DNA of 64,000 nt from Sweltsa coloradensis (Eukaryota; Arthropoda; Insecta; Plecoptera; Chloroperlidae): contig JAMZAV010002220.1 of NCBI GenBank assembly GCA_024449915.1, positions 310,001 to 374,000 on the forward strand, written 5' to 3'. Positions within the stretch are counted from its first letter, which is position 1, and every line of letters begins with the position of its first letter. A program made the translations under genes and the position numbers. Under the pieces are notes generated by a model that was not told the DNA's origin, searched no databases, and was given only the letters and a program-made list of their open reading frames with translations. Shown in pieces: positions 53,201-64,000 of this stretch.

Positions 53201-56200
53201 AGTTGGGTTTTTTAAATGGCGGGAAACACAAATGGGGAAATAATCAATATCTGTCTAATAAAAAATAAAATTTAATATACATATTTCAAGTACACATATA
53301 ATTATTGAAATACAATCCCACAAACTCCCAAAATTTGAATTTTATTTTCTAAAAAATAAAAAAACTGATGGCTAAAATTTGGTTACACTTACAGGGACGA
53401 AACTCATTTGGAGATCTGCGCCCAAATATAAACCCCAAACCAATTACATTTTTAAAGGGCCCTTTAATTAAATTATTTAAATTTACTTTTTAAAAGAAGC
53501 AATTTAGATTCAAAATATTGTTTTTTTGTTCAAAAACCAAATGCTCTTGGTTGATTTTTAAGGGTAATTGTATGTAGCCCCAAAATTTATTTTAGAATAA
53601 AAAAACCCTTAAGAATTACGACGGGTTTTTAAATTTTTAAAAACTAACTTTGCGAGTTTCCCCAACATTCTGGACCCCCAAGACCTTTTTAATTTTGCAC
53701 CTTAAAAATGGAAGTTTTTGGGATTTTGGGGGGGAACGTTAGGGCATTTTCACAAACAGAGAACATTTAAAAATAACGTTCCTTCACAAGAAAAGGAACT
53801 AATACACTTACTGAACCATCTATTATCAGCAAATTTGAAAAAATTTAAAAGCAAACTTTGCTATGTGCTGCGATAGGGGCCCAACCCGCTGGGAACCCAA
53901 AAACCCGGTGACAAAACCATTGGCCAATTGATTGAGTTTCCAAAGCTTTTCCACAAAAACCCCCTTTCCCGGGTTTGTCCAAGCTCATACTTAGAATTTA
54001 ATTTTAAAATTTTAAAAAACAAATAAGCAAATTTTATCATTACAAAAAAAACCAAAGGAACAGATTTTGATTTTTTTAAGAAATGTTATTCGACATTAAA
54101 TATTCAAATACAAAAAAAAATTTTAAATATATTTTATCGATAAAAATTAGATAGTACAAAAATTAAAATTTTCTAAAGGCTAATAAATACATTTCAGTCA
54201 GTTAATTATAATTGTAAAGGGGAATAATCAAGGGGTTTAAAAATTTTGAATTTTAATGCTTTCGCGGCCCGTGACAATAATATTTAAAAATTTCTTTTTT
54301 GGGGCATTTCGCCCGCGTTGATAATTTACTACCCATAACGTTCCCGCCCCCAAATTGTGAAACTTTTATTAGAAACAAAATTTTTAAATAAAAAAAACTT
54401 TGACAATACGAAATAACCCGAGCAAATAAGTTTTTTAAAAGGGCTTATGACCTCAAAAAAAAATTTTTTACCACCAAAGGTTTTTTAAACATTAAAAAAA
54501 TTTAAAAGGGCCATTTTCCAAAAAGTTTTAATTTTAAAAACTTGATTTACACGATCTGTTTTAAAGGTTTTTAAAATATGAAATTTTTGAAAATAGGAGT
54601 TTTCAGGAGTTTTTAAAGGGCCCCACCCAAAAAGTATGCCTGTGCGATAGGTTGGGCTTTCCCAAATGTACATTTACAAAAAAAATTAAACCCCCTTTTT
54701 GGGAATTTAGCAAATTTTTCTGGGAAACGTCCCCCCAAATTACAACACATATGTTTTTGTAAATACAGAAAAGAGAACTATACGTAAACAATGGCAATTT
54801 TTTTTCTAGACAAAATTCTCTAAAGTTAAGATGCTTCAAGGTTTACCACAAAAAATTATTTTATTTCGAATATTTCCAAAGGGATTACCTTGAAAAAGAA
54901 AACCCGGATAATGTCCCCGGTTCTTTTAAATCAAATATAATTTTTTTGCTCTGTAAAATTAAAACCCAATCATGTAGCCCAAAGCAATATTTGGGGGTTA
55001 AGGGAAGTGAATACCCTTTAAAATTTAACATTTTTAAAAAAATAAAGACAAGAGAAAATTGAACCAATTTAATAAATTAAATAAAAACAGGCCTAAATTT
55101 GGGGTTTTTTTATGGGGTGAGCATTTTTTAGTTGGGGTGTGCATTTTCAAGACTGTATTAAAACGAGGGAAGATCAAATTTGTGTTTTAGCTTCAATTTG
55201 GGGTATCAGTTGCTACATACAAAATTTTTTGCAGAAAATAACAAATTAAAAAAAACCAACTTTACTTTTTTTTCCTTAAAAAACCCCAAAATTTTCCCTT
55301 TTGAACCTTTGGTTTTGGGATTTAAAATATTTTAAAAAGCAATTTTTCAAACCAAGGGAAAAACTCAAATTTGTCATAAATAAGATTTTTCACTAGAACA
55401 CAAAAAAGTTTATTTTAGCTAACACATTTTAGAAAAAAAACAGTAAACGGGAAAAATGAATTTTAAAAATTTAAAACCCAAAGTTTGTTCGGGCCCCTTG
55501 GGTGAAATTGAAGTTTTTAAAAAACTTGCAAAACACAAAGCTTTTTCAGGAAATAAATTTAAAAAAACCATCCTGAAAAAAGTTTTACATTTCGTTTCCC
55601 AAGTCACATTTTGGGAAAGCAATGGGAAACAACTTGAAGTTACAAAATAAAAACCTGGTCTGGGGCCATAAATTTTTAAATTTGGGAAATGGGCCAACAC
55701 CAGGGGCTGACTATGGTAATTAATAATCTTCGGATACCCAAAAAAATATAACATTTCATTTAAATTTTAAATTTTAAAGTAATACAAAAACCCCGTCGAT
55801 TTTTAAGTGTTAAATTTGGTTTTCCTTACATTCGATATAAGCATTGAGGGCTTTCTGGGAGTCTTGCAGGAAAAAATCACAATTTTGTTTTTTGGTTTTT
55901 TTTAAAGGGCCCCCCCCATTTCCCCCCAGCCCTTTCCAAAACTCTACCTGAAAAGTTTAAACAAACCGTGCAGCATTGTGCAGGGATCTCCCAATCTCTA
56001 AAAATATTTAGCAGTGAAACCCAGCAAAACAGCAAATAACCCTTTGCCTTTGAGCAACAATCTTTTAAAAATGGGGCCCCCCGTTAAAAATGAACTTGCA
56101 AAAAGTAAATATTTGGGACCGGGAATATGAAAAATAGTTTGCACCCAAAAAGGGAGTTTGCTTTGATTTTAAAAAAATTTTTGATTTGATTTCAGGGGCT

Positions 56201-58060
56201 GTTTTATATAGAACCATGTGTTTTACCTGAGCACCCTACTAGACCCAATACCACTGTATATGCTACTGTAATTACAGGAAAAAAAATACTCCCAATAACA
56301 CTTCTAACCCAAATTCTAAATGTAATAGGCCTTCTAAAAACTACATACTTTCAACCCCTTTCCCAAAGGGAGCCCCCTGTGTGGGTATACATGTTTTTTA
56401 ATATAAAATAAAAAAAATGCAGCGTAAAAGAAGTAAAGAACTAAAGCAGATGCAAAAAAAATGTGCAAATAGGTACCCCATGGTTTTCGATTATTTTTTA
56501 ATATAAAAAAACAGTAAATTGACTTATTGACAAGTTTACAAGCATTTTTTTTGTTGCGATTTTAAAAAACGAGAAAAAGTTCACTTTCAGAGTATGCAAA
56601 TAACACACAAATAGCCCATCTACAGGCAAATTTTACACAATGCTGAAACGGCTTGATTAGCGAATTTTTGAAGTGAATTTTTTAAAACAAAGGGACGGTT
56701 TTAAAAATAAAAACCGGCATTTTAATATAAGGGGTTTAGGGGTTTATTTAAGAAAAGATTCAACATAGAAGCCGGTGTTGTTGGTGTGGGATGTTTAACT
56801 TGGGGTTTAGAAAATTACCTTTTTATCTCTTCATCTCTAAGTATGTGGGGTTTGGGGTTTTGGGGGGGGTGCTCAAGTTGTTAGCAAGTTTTTAGCCTGG
56901 TGTTGTTCAGATGTTCTGGGGGTTTAAAGGATACCCAGAAAGAAATCATTTTTTTTAAAAACATATTTCACAATCAACAACAAACACAAAATAAATAAAA
57001 AAAACAACAATTGAATCAAAAAGGAAAATTTACAGCAAAATCATAAATGCGTCTTTTATCTTTTAATTTAATTCTTTTAAGATTGAAAGTTCTTAAAACG
57101 GAAAAAACGTAAAAAAATAGGTTTTTAAAAAATTTAAAAAACACCTTTATGTTGAAAAACAAAAATGGGTAGACAAGTGAAAAATAACAAAAAGGGCGGA
57201 ATATTATTTTTTAATTTTTTTAAACTTATCCCCCAAATTTGGCTTTAAATTTGTTTAAAAAAAAATTAAATGCAAAAATAGTATATAATTAATAACAGAT
57301 TGAAGTTAAAATTTAAAAAAAATAACGCTCGCGCGCAGTAGGGTGGTTCAGGTATTTCCCCTTAAACCAAAAAAAAAAATCAGAAAGAACGTTAAAAAAA
57401 CGAATTTAAAAGTTTTTTTTTTACCCAGATGTAATTTTGTAAATGCCGCAGTTATCCTTTTGGCGTCTACGTCTTTTTGTTTGCCCCAGTAGAGTTCGAA
57501 ATTTCTCTTTCAGAGGAGGGCTAGAGATTGCGTTTTGGGGGGTCCTCCTTGGTTTTATCGTTTTCCATGCTGGATCTGGTTTCCCGGGGGTTTTTTAGTC
57601 CCTAGGAGTTGTTTTAAAGATTAAAGGCTTCCCGCATTTTGGAAAAAAGTCTATATAACAACAATTTTTATAAAATATTACCAACACATTAAAAGTAACA
57701 CTAGGTTTTCAAAAAAAAAAACATGGGTGACTAAAGGAGTATTTTTACCCAAAAAAGGTTTAGAATTTAAAGGGCCCAAAAGCTTTTTTTTGTATTTAAA
57801 AAAATTCGTCAGTAAAATTCGGGGTAATTTAAAAATTTATTCGCATTTTTGGGTTTTTCATTTCTTTAAAATCAATTTGATTGTAAATAAAAATTTGGGA
57901 AAGTTGGTTTATCAAATAAAAACACCGGATGTAAATATTGAAGGAATACGAGTTTCGAATATTTGGTTATCATGGCAGTTAAGCAGAATGGTCTTTCCAG
58001 TTAGGTGAAACTAGCTGAAGGGGTTTGTTTTACTTACAACAATTTAAGGGTTACTTCATT
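50271..58060. other. Homopolymer-rich, probably error-prone sequence
   Basis: Base texture changes abruptly. Runs of 3-8 identical bases are everywhere (GGGG, CCCCCC, TTTTTTT, AAAAAAA) and no reading frame stays open. I recognise no gene, repeat family or domain. Best explained as a low-quality assembly segment. Confidence 0.6.
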
Positions 58061-58079
58061 GTAGAAGACACAAGTTACA

Positions 58080-58280
58080 GAGATTCAGCAAGGGCGCACT
58101 TGGCACTGTATCTCCCCTTTCCTCCGACGTCCTGGTGTTGCGAGTGCTGGCGTTAGTATATTGTCTTCTTCGTCACCATAATGATTGAAAGCTGAGTCCC
58201 AGTCATCACCTCTTTCAACCAAGGATGAATTCGGTTTGGTCGAATTCAAAAGTCCGGCTCAAATTTGATTCTGCAAAAAT
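58080..58280 (-). other. Possible terminal coding exon, frameshifted
   Basis: After TTTTGCAG, SNLSRTFEFDQTEF is followed in another frame by LVERGDDWDSAFNHYGDEED and PGRRRKGEIQCQVRPC-stop. The acidic then basic composition looks coding. A one-base error in this poor-quality stretch would explain the shift. No family recognised. Confidence 0.35.
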
Positions 58281-58834
58281 AAAATACATTTTTTTTAAAA
58301 AACATTTCTACCAACAATTTGAACGATAGTGAAACAAAAAGATGTTAATTCAGACAATATACAATAATTCTTGATTATATTCAAAAAATCGTGTCATGTG
58401 AAAAAAGAGGTTTAAATTTATTGAATCGAGTGGGCATCATATATTAGAGAAAATGTAGGCATAATTGAACAAAAAAAATATATAGATGCGAATTTACTTC
58501 ATATATTTCACATTATTTTTCCTCCACCATAAATCAAAGATTATGGAATTTAAAATATTTTTAGCTTCTTTAGAAGATTGTTCTATGATGCGAGTAAGTG
58601 TAGGACCAAACACCTAGAACCGGGGACAGGACAAAGGCTGGCATGTTTCCCTTACCTAATAAACAAACGTTTTGATTCATTGTATTTTATTAAGATAAAT
58701 AAACTCCTAACGTTGAAGGTATTAACGATTGCCTCAGTTTTTCTTCTGCCGCTGACGAGAGAGAAGCCTCGAGTATGGGGAAAGCATATTACTACCTGCA
58801 ATAGCCTGGTTCAAACATGTGGTTTAGCCGAAAG

Positions 58835-59560
58835 GGTGTTAAAAGCAAACTTAGAACGTGATCTTACTAACTTTGGTGTGCTAAAACCGAAAAACCATGT
58901 TGCCCAAACGTCCGATGGCTCTAACCCCCCCATTCCCCCCCCCCAAAAAAAATCAAAAGGTTAAACAATTTTATTCATTTACTGCACTTAGAACGCGATC
59001 TTACTAACTTTAGTGGTTTAAACCTCAAATCCATGTTTCTCGAACGTCCGATGTCTCTAACCCACCGCCCCCCATTATTTCCCCCCCAAACAAAAAAATT
59101 TTGACATCCATTTTGTTTGTACTTGAACGCGATCTGACTACTTTGGTGGCAAATTTCCGAAAATGGATTTTGCCCAGATGTCCGAGGGCTCAAAACCCCC
59201 CCCCCCTTTACCGCCTCACCCTCCAACAAAAAAAATTTTTGACGACACATTCATTTTTGTTCGTACTTAAATGCGTTTTGACTAACTTTGGTGTGCTGAA
59301 ACAAAAAAAAACATGTTCCCCGGACATTCGAAGAATTAAGCCCCCCACTACCCCTACCCCGGCCCCCTTACCCCAAAAAAAATTTTAAGTTTACAAACAT
59401 TTGCAACTTTAAAGTTGATCACTAACTCGGTGTGCTAAACCCAAAAATAAATTTTTTTCCTCCTCGTTGCCTCCACCGCCTACAAAACCCCCGCAAAAAA
59501 TTGCATGTCTAAATTTGCATGCAACTTTAAAAAAAAACTGTTAACGTTATTTTCTAACTT
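58835..59560 (+). repeat. Degenerate tandem repeat, ~135-bp unit, about five copies
   Basis: Each unit contains GAACG(C/T)GATCTTACTAACTTT, a GTCCGA(T/G)G(G/T)CTC-like block, a C-rich run and an A-run. Starts are near 58848, 58986, 59124, 59265 and 59405. Frames through it are spurious. Confidence 0.8.
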
Positions 59561-60392
59561 TAGGAGTGTTTTGCTTTTAACTAGTACATGATCTTTTTGA
59601 TTTCAGTGTGTTCAATATAAATAATTACATTGGAAAGTCTCGATAGGGCCTCCAAAATTTCCCGATTACATCGTATGTATGTGGATTACATTATGTAATC
59701 CAAAGGCTCAAAGTGACACGAACCCCATCCGTTGCCATTAGCCATTTGTTGCATTACCCCACTATAATGAAGTCTATGTTTTTATGCAGAGAAATACACG
59801 AATTTGCCTTATTTTAGACATCACAGCCCTGTGGCTTCATCGACATGTTGAGCTTGAATTTATTTGCTTGAATGGCATCATTGCCAGTTCATTGTAAATT
59901 TCCCTATAATGTCTTTGTAACAGATGATGATGTTTTCCTGCGTCGCAAAAGAAATTAATTACAAGTTGCTTAGAATGCGTTCTTGGTGGAGAATACCGGT
60001 ACAACCTAAGCCCACATGCCTAGGTGCCCTAAACCACTTACGTTAACGCAAACACTACATCTTGACACAGAGTTAATATTTTCGATCGACTCATTTTCTG
60101 AAATATATCCTCCTACTAATAGGTGAATGAATGCATGTTTTTGACTGATTTTGGAATGCACTCAATGCTCTTTCACTTATTTCAAGTGCCTGCGTTTAGA
60201 AGTTTTAGTCATCTCATGCCTCCTATCTTTGACCATGACATTATCGGGCTGACTGAACTGCTAGTGCATGATGGCCCTTTTCGTTGGGATCTCTTTCGTG
60301 TCATTAATTTGTCTCCACTCGTTTTTTTTTGGCATAAGATACGTTTCACAACCACAATCGTCACCCATTTGTTGACGGTACAAATAAATTAA

Positions 60393-61061
60393 CTAGGAAA
60401 ACGCTAAAGTCCCGCCGCGTTGATGGATGAGCTTATTATAATTTTAAGTTGCATGGGATATCTTTACTTTGCAAGTTCTTTGTTTTGCTGCCTACGCATT
60501 GTAGGTGATTGTTGACAAGTTTCTTTGTTACCTGTCAATTGGTTTTATTTACCGTAAAAAAACTTATATTAAAAGCTTTATTTCTAGGGAAATTCTGGCT
60601 AACTATTTCAACTTTTTCTGTCAAAAGGTACAAATCACCATAACCTTAATGTCCATGTATAATATAACGTTGTAGCCCCACCCGTTTGGTCAGAATGGCC
60701 CAAATGGCACGAAAATATCGCACAAAAAATAAAAACTTATTTTAAAAAGCTTTATTTCTATGGATTCTGGCTAACTTTTTCAACTTTTTCTTTCAAAAGG
60801 TACTAAAATCACCATAACCTAATGTCCATGTATAATAGGAACGTTGTAGCCTACCCGTTTGGTCAGAATTGGCCCAAATGTCACAAAAAATATCGCACTA
60901 AAATCGAAAAAAACGTAAAAGTACGATATTCATGAGAAATATTTCTTCGATTGTCCCCAAAAACAATACACCTCTAAGTTCAGAGATTTCGAAGGTCCTG
61001 TCAAATTTTCATCAAGATCGGATATGCCGTTTGCCTGGTAGAGAGTTAACAAACAGACAGA

Positions 61062-61092
<31 letters not shown>

Positions 61093-61150
61093 ACCCGAGC
61101 TAAATTTTTTGGGGGTCAGTGAAATTGAAGTCTTTGCTTCGCTCATCCAA
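60393..61150 (-). mobile_element. Helentron-like element, family 2
   Basis: Third copy, minus strand: TTGGATGAGCGAAG at the 5' end, AACGC/GCGTT hairpin and CCTAG|T at the 3' end. It has more single-base deletions than the other two copies. Confidence 0.75.
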
Positions 61151-64000
61151 TAATATTTTTCATCTCGGTTTTGATTCTATTACAAAGATTTTTCTTATTC
61201 TTTGAAGAACTGAGTGTATCTTTCCACGCAAAATCCTGGGACAAATAATTGTTGAATCTTGCATCGTAAGTGCAACTTACTTACTAGCCATGCCATTGCA
61301 TTGTCGCCATATTTATTATTTTATTGTCTTCTTACTTTGCGACGAAAGAAAAAGTAAAAAAATCAGGTGGTTTCTTTTGGGAAACAACCACGCTGAGATG
61401 GATTGCTAATTTTCCCGGGTTTATTTCCATATAATTTGAGGTGGTATTTTTTCTTTGTCTGCATTAGGTCTATGAACCACGAGTCGTACGCTATTACAGG
61501 GTGCATTTTGGAATCATTTAATATTCTACTGTATACCGCACGTCTGACTTCATTAACTTCATTGGGATTAATTTGCCAAAACATACAAGCTGCGTCATAA
61601 ACTTCGATTATCATTTCTTTTTAGCTGTTTTGGGTTTACTACAGGCTCAGGGTGAAGTATTTCATTTTTCAAAACAGTTCTCACAATAGAATTGGAGGAA
61701 CACAGTTTAATGAAAGCCAATTGATATGGATTTTTTTTATCTACACGAGGCCTTAGAGTGCCTAGCAGAGGAGTAAGAAGTGATATTGATTTAATTTTGC
61801 ATCCCATTTGTTTTCGGAAGGTTCTTCATTTCCCAACCAAAATTGGTATAGTTTCAGGCCCTTTTTTAAAATAGCTTTGTTATGATTATGATCTTTATTA
61901 TTATGACGTATTTAAAGTTCATTTCATGTTTTCATGGCGCTTGGGAACACTTAATAACGCCCAAAATCGTGTTTTTTTCCGAGGTACCTGGTTTAACAGC
62001 AACCTATAGCTGGCAACTTAGGTAAAAGGTTTTGTGAATTAAAATCTTCTAAGTAGACAACCTCATTACCCACTACTTTATTGGTTTTTGTTTAATTTTG
62101 TTTGAAAAGAAATTTAACCAAATCCAATGGACTATTAATTTTGAGGTCTCATCGTAAAATTTTTGCCGAATATAGAAACCATGAACAAAAACCTTCATTG
62201 AGCATTTTATGTTTTGGGTTTTGATCAAAGACGGCCTAAAATAAAACCAATTTTGTATCTTTGCGATGTGAAATACGTGAGAAACCCTATCGGCGAATAA
62301 ATTATTACAAAACATTGATTGTTGTGCCTTTAACGTAAGTAAAAATATTTTTGACAACAGTTTTGAAGTTCATGGCCCTAAAGATTGAAATAATAACCTT
62401 TTTCTGCAATGATGACTTAAAAACTTATCAAAGTTATGGCCTATTTACTAAATTTTACAACAATAAACAATCATCAAAACATTATGGGGCCAATAGAAAA
62501 CGTTTATAAATTTTTACTGAAAAAATACAAAGTTTGACTTCATTGACCTCTGTGCCCAAAATTAATTTGAACAATTTAAAATATTTTTATTTAGAAACCC
62601 TTAAATAATCTTTGATTGCATACCAGCTATAAGTTTTTTAAAAGTACATTTTTTAAATTAAATTTATTACATTTTCATTAGGGGAGATTAACCCACTCAC
62701 CATATGGGATTTTAGGGATTCTTTATGGTTATTAAGTGTTTTTTTTAATCAATGATACCGAATTGCTTCGTTGCAAAATTTGTCCATAGGTTCGGCCTCA
62801 AATTTGCGGATAGTCCCCGGACTAGTAGGCGAGAGTCGAGAGTAACTATCACCAATAGATTAAAAATTCTCCTACAAGAAGAGTTTTTAAGGGAAATTTT
62901 GATTTTTCTTTTGCACCTTATGCGCTGAGTTTTACGTAATGCTCAGCGAGTTTTTAAGCCTATCTCATCAATGCTATGTTGGTACAGTGTTTTAAAAGTT
63001 AATAAAAACGGCCTACTATCAGCTATTCTTTGTGTTTTAACTAATTTCAAACCATTTAACAGTTAAGCTCAAATTTTGACTAACCATCTCCTCAGACATT
63101 TAATTTGTGACAAAATCAATTTTCAAATAAATTTTATCTTCAAATTACGTTCACCAAAAATAGGATCCCTTAAAACGTCTACAAATTTCGACACATTTGC
63201 CCAAAGAAGGGATTAAGGTTGAAGTTTTTAGTCAGTGTTGGGCAACATTTGGTTTTGAATCCAGCGTAAAAATTACTATAAGAAAAGTCATTTGCCGCTT
63301 TTAAACACGAAATCGGCGCACTTTCAGATTAACTTGAAGTCCATACGCGTGGAACTAGGCTACAATGGCCATTCTTGGTGAAAACTTCACGTAACCTCTG
63401 GTATTTTAAATTTCCCACTAATATCAATCTTTTCCGGCATGACTACTCTATGGAACCAAAACTTAATGAGATAGTGGCAAGCATTCCTCATTTAATACCG
63501 ACAAATTAATGAGAGTATAATAACGGCAAACTCTTTTGTGCCATATTCCATCATTACTTGTTATTAGCTCCAAAAAACTGTGGTAATTGTGGATACTCCT
63601 CTGTTATCCTTCTCCATTAAAATAAGATAATAGCTAAATAAAATTTTTGAAGAGTTATAATTCCACTTGAACATAATATAAGTTTAATATTTTTACTCAA
63701 CAATTCCAGCACAACTCTCAAAAGAATGTGATAGTAATCGGAAAAACAAGCTTTCGTTATATGGAAGTAAAACCGTTTTAGTATTCACCTATTCACGGTC
63801 GGTTTATATACATTTCCGAAAGGACAAACAAAAAAAACGGTGTTAAGATTTGATTTCAATTGTTTTCCCTGTCAATCGAATCAAATCTCTATCCAAAATA
63901 TGATCACTGTAAATGAATTATTAAATAAATCCAATATTTTTCTGAGATGAAAAAGGATTTAATTATTCAAATTTTTATAAAAACATATTTTTGAGACAAA
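61151..64000. other. Distal region, no supported gene
   Basis: Minus-strand frames at 61363-61614 (EVRRAVYSRILND), 61595-61807 and 62073-62357 lie next to each other in different phases and might be one decayed or mis-sequenced coding stretch. No domain was recognised. Confidence 0.35.

Noticed and set aside
58578..58964. 128-codon frame
   Set aside because: Its second half runs into the 135-bp tandem repeat and C/A homopolymers; no domain recognised.

Overview
This is animal genomic DNA, not bacterial. It is intron-rich and AT-rich, with very frequent AGGCCTA palindromes, and packed with hAT, Helentron, Penelope-like, LINE and SINE remnants. The xylosyltransferase carries a WSC domain, as in invertebrate orthologues and unlike vertebrate XYLT1/2. 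A marine invertebrate fits best; I cannot name the phylum.

Two conserved genes converge. (1) Plus strand, 1923-26881: peptide O-xylosyltransferase (XYLT), which starts glycosaminoglycan chains on proteoglycan core proteins. Fourteen phase-compatible exons encode 866 residues (stem, WSC, Branch/GT14, XylT C-terminal domain). The initiator/membrane-anchor exon is not visible and probably lies upstream. (2) Minus strand, 49872-41343: OGFOD3, a membrane-anchored Fe(II)/2-oxoglutarate oxygenase, complete in six exons (334 residues). Between them, 26.9-41.3 kb is intergenic: low-complexity DNA, a 5'-truncated LINE with an RNase H domain, a SINE, tRNA-like foldbacks and a large retroelement array. 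No further gene could be recognised.

The most interesting content is a family of about 0.96-kb, tandemly arranged, apparently non-coding retroelement units at 14431-15843 and 37714-40984. Each unit has a complete hammerhead ribozyme core (six copies in the window) and two tRNA-like modules on the same strand. Both insertions have target-site duplications (10 and 14 bp) and the same 3' terminus; the larger has an inverted 5' part. The same XYLT gene contains a Penelope-like element with a GIY-YIG endonuclease reading frame (7546-8816) whose 3' tail shares a CTAAACTAGCC motif with the units. This suggests a retrozyme-like parasite and its possible autonomous partner in one locus.

Other structures: five tandem copies of the exon 9 splice acceptor, interrupted by a hAT element with an exact 8-bp duplication; two Helentron-like families; a higher-order minisatellite in intron 8; a Harbinger-type MITE nested in a SINE; an 866-bp Mutator-like MITE. 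From about 50.3 kb to 58 kb, and partly to the end, the sequence is homopolymer-rich in a way that suggests uncorrected assembly error, so gene calls there are weak.
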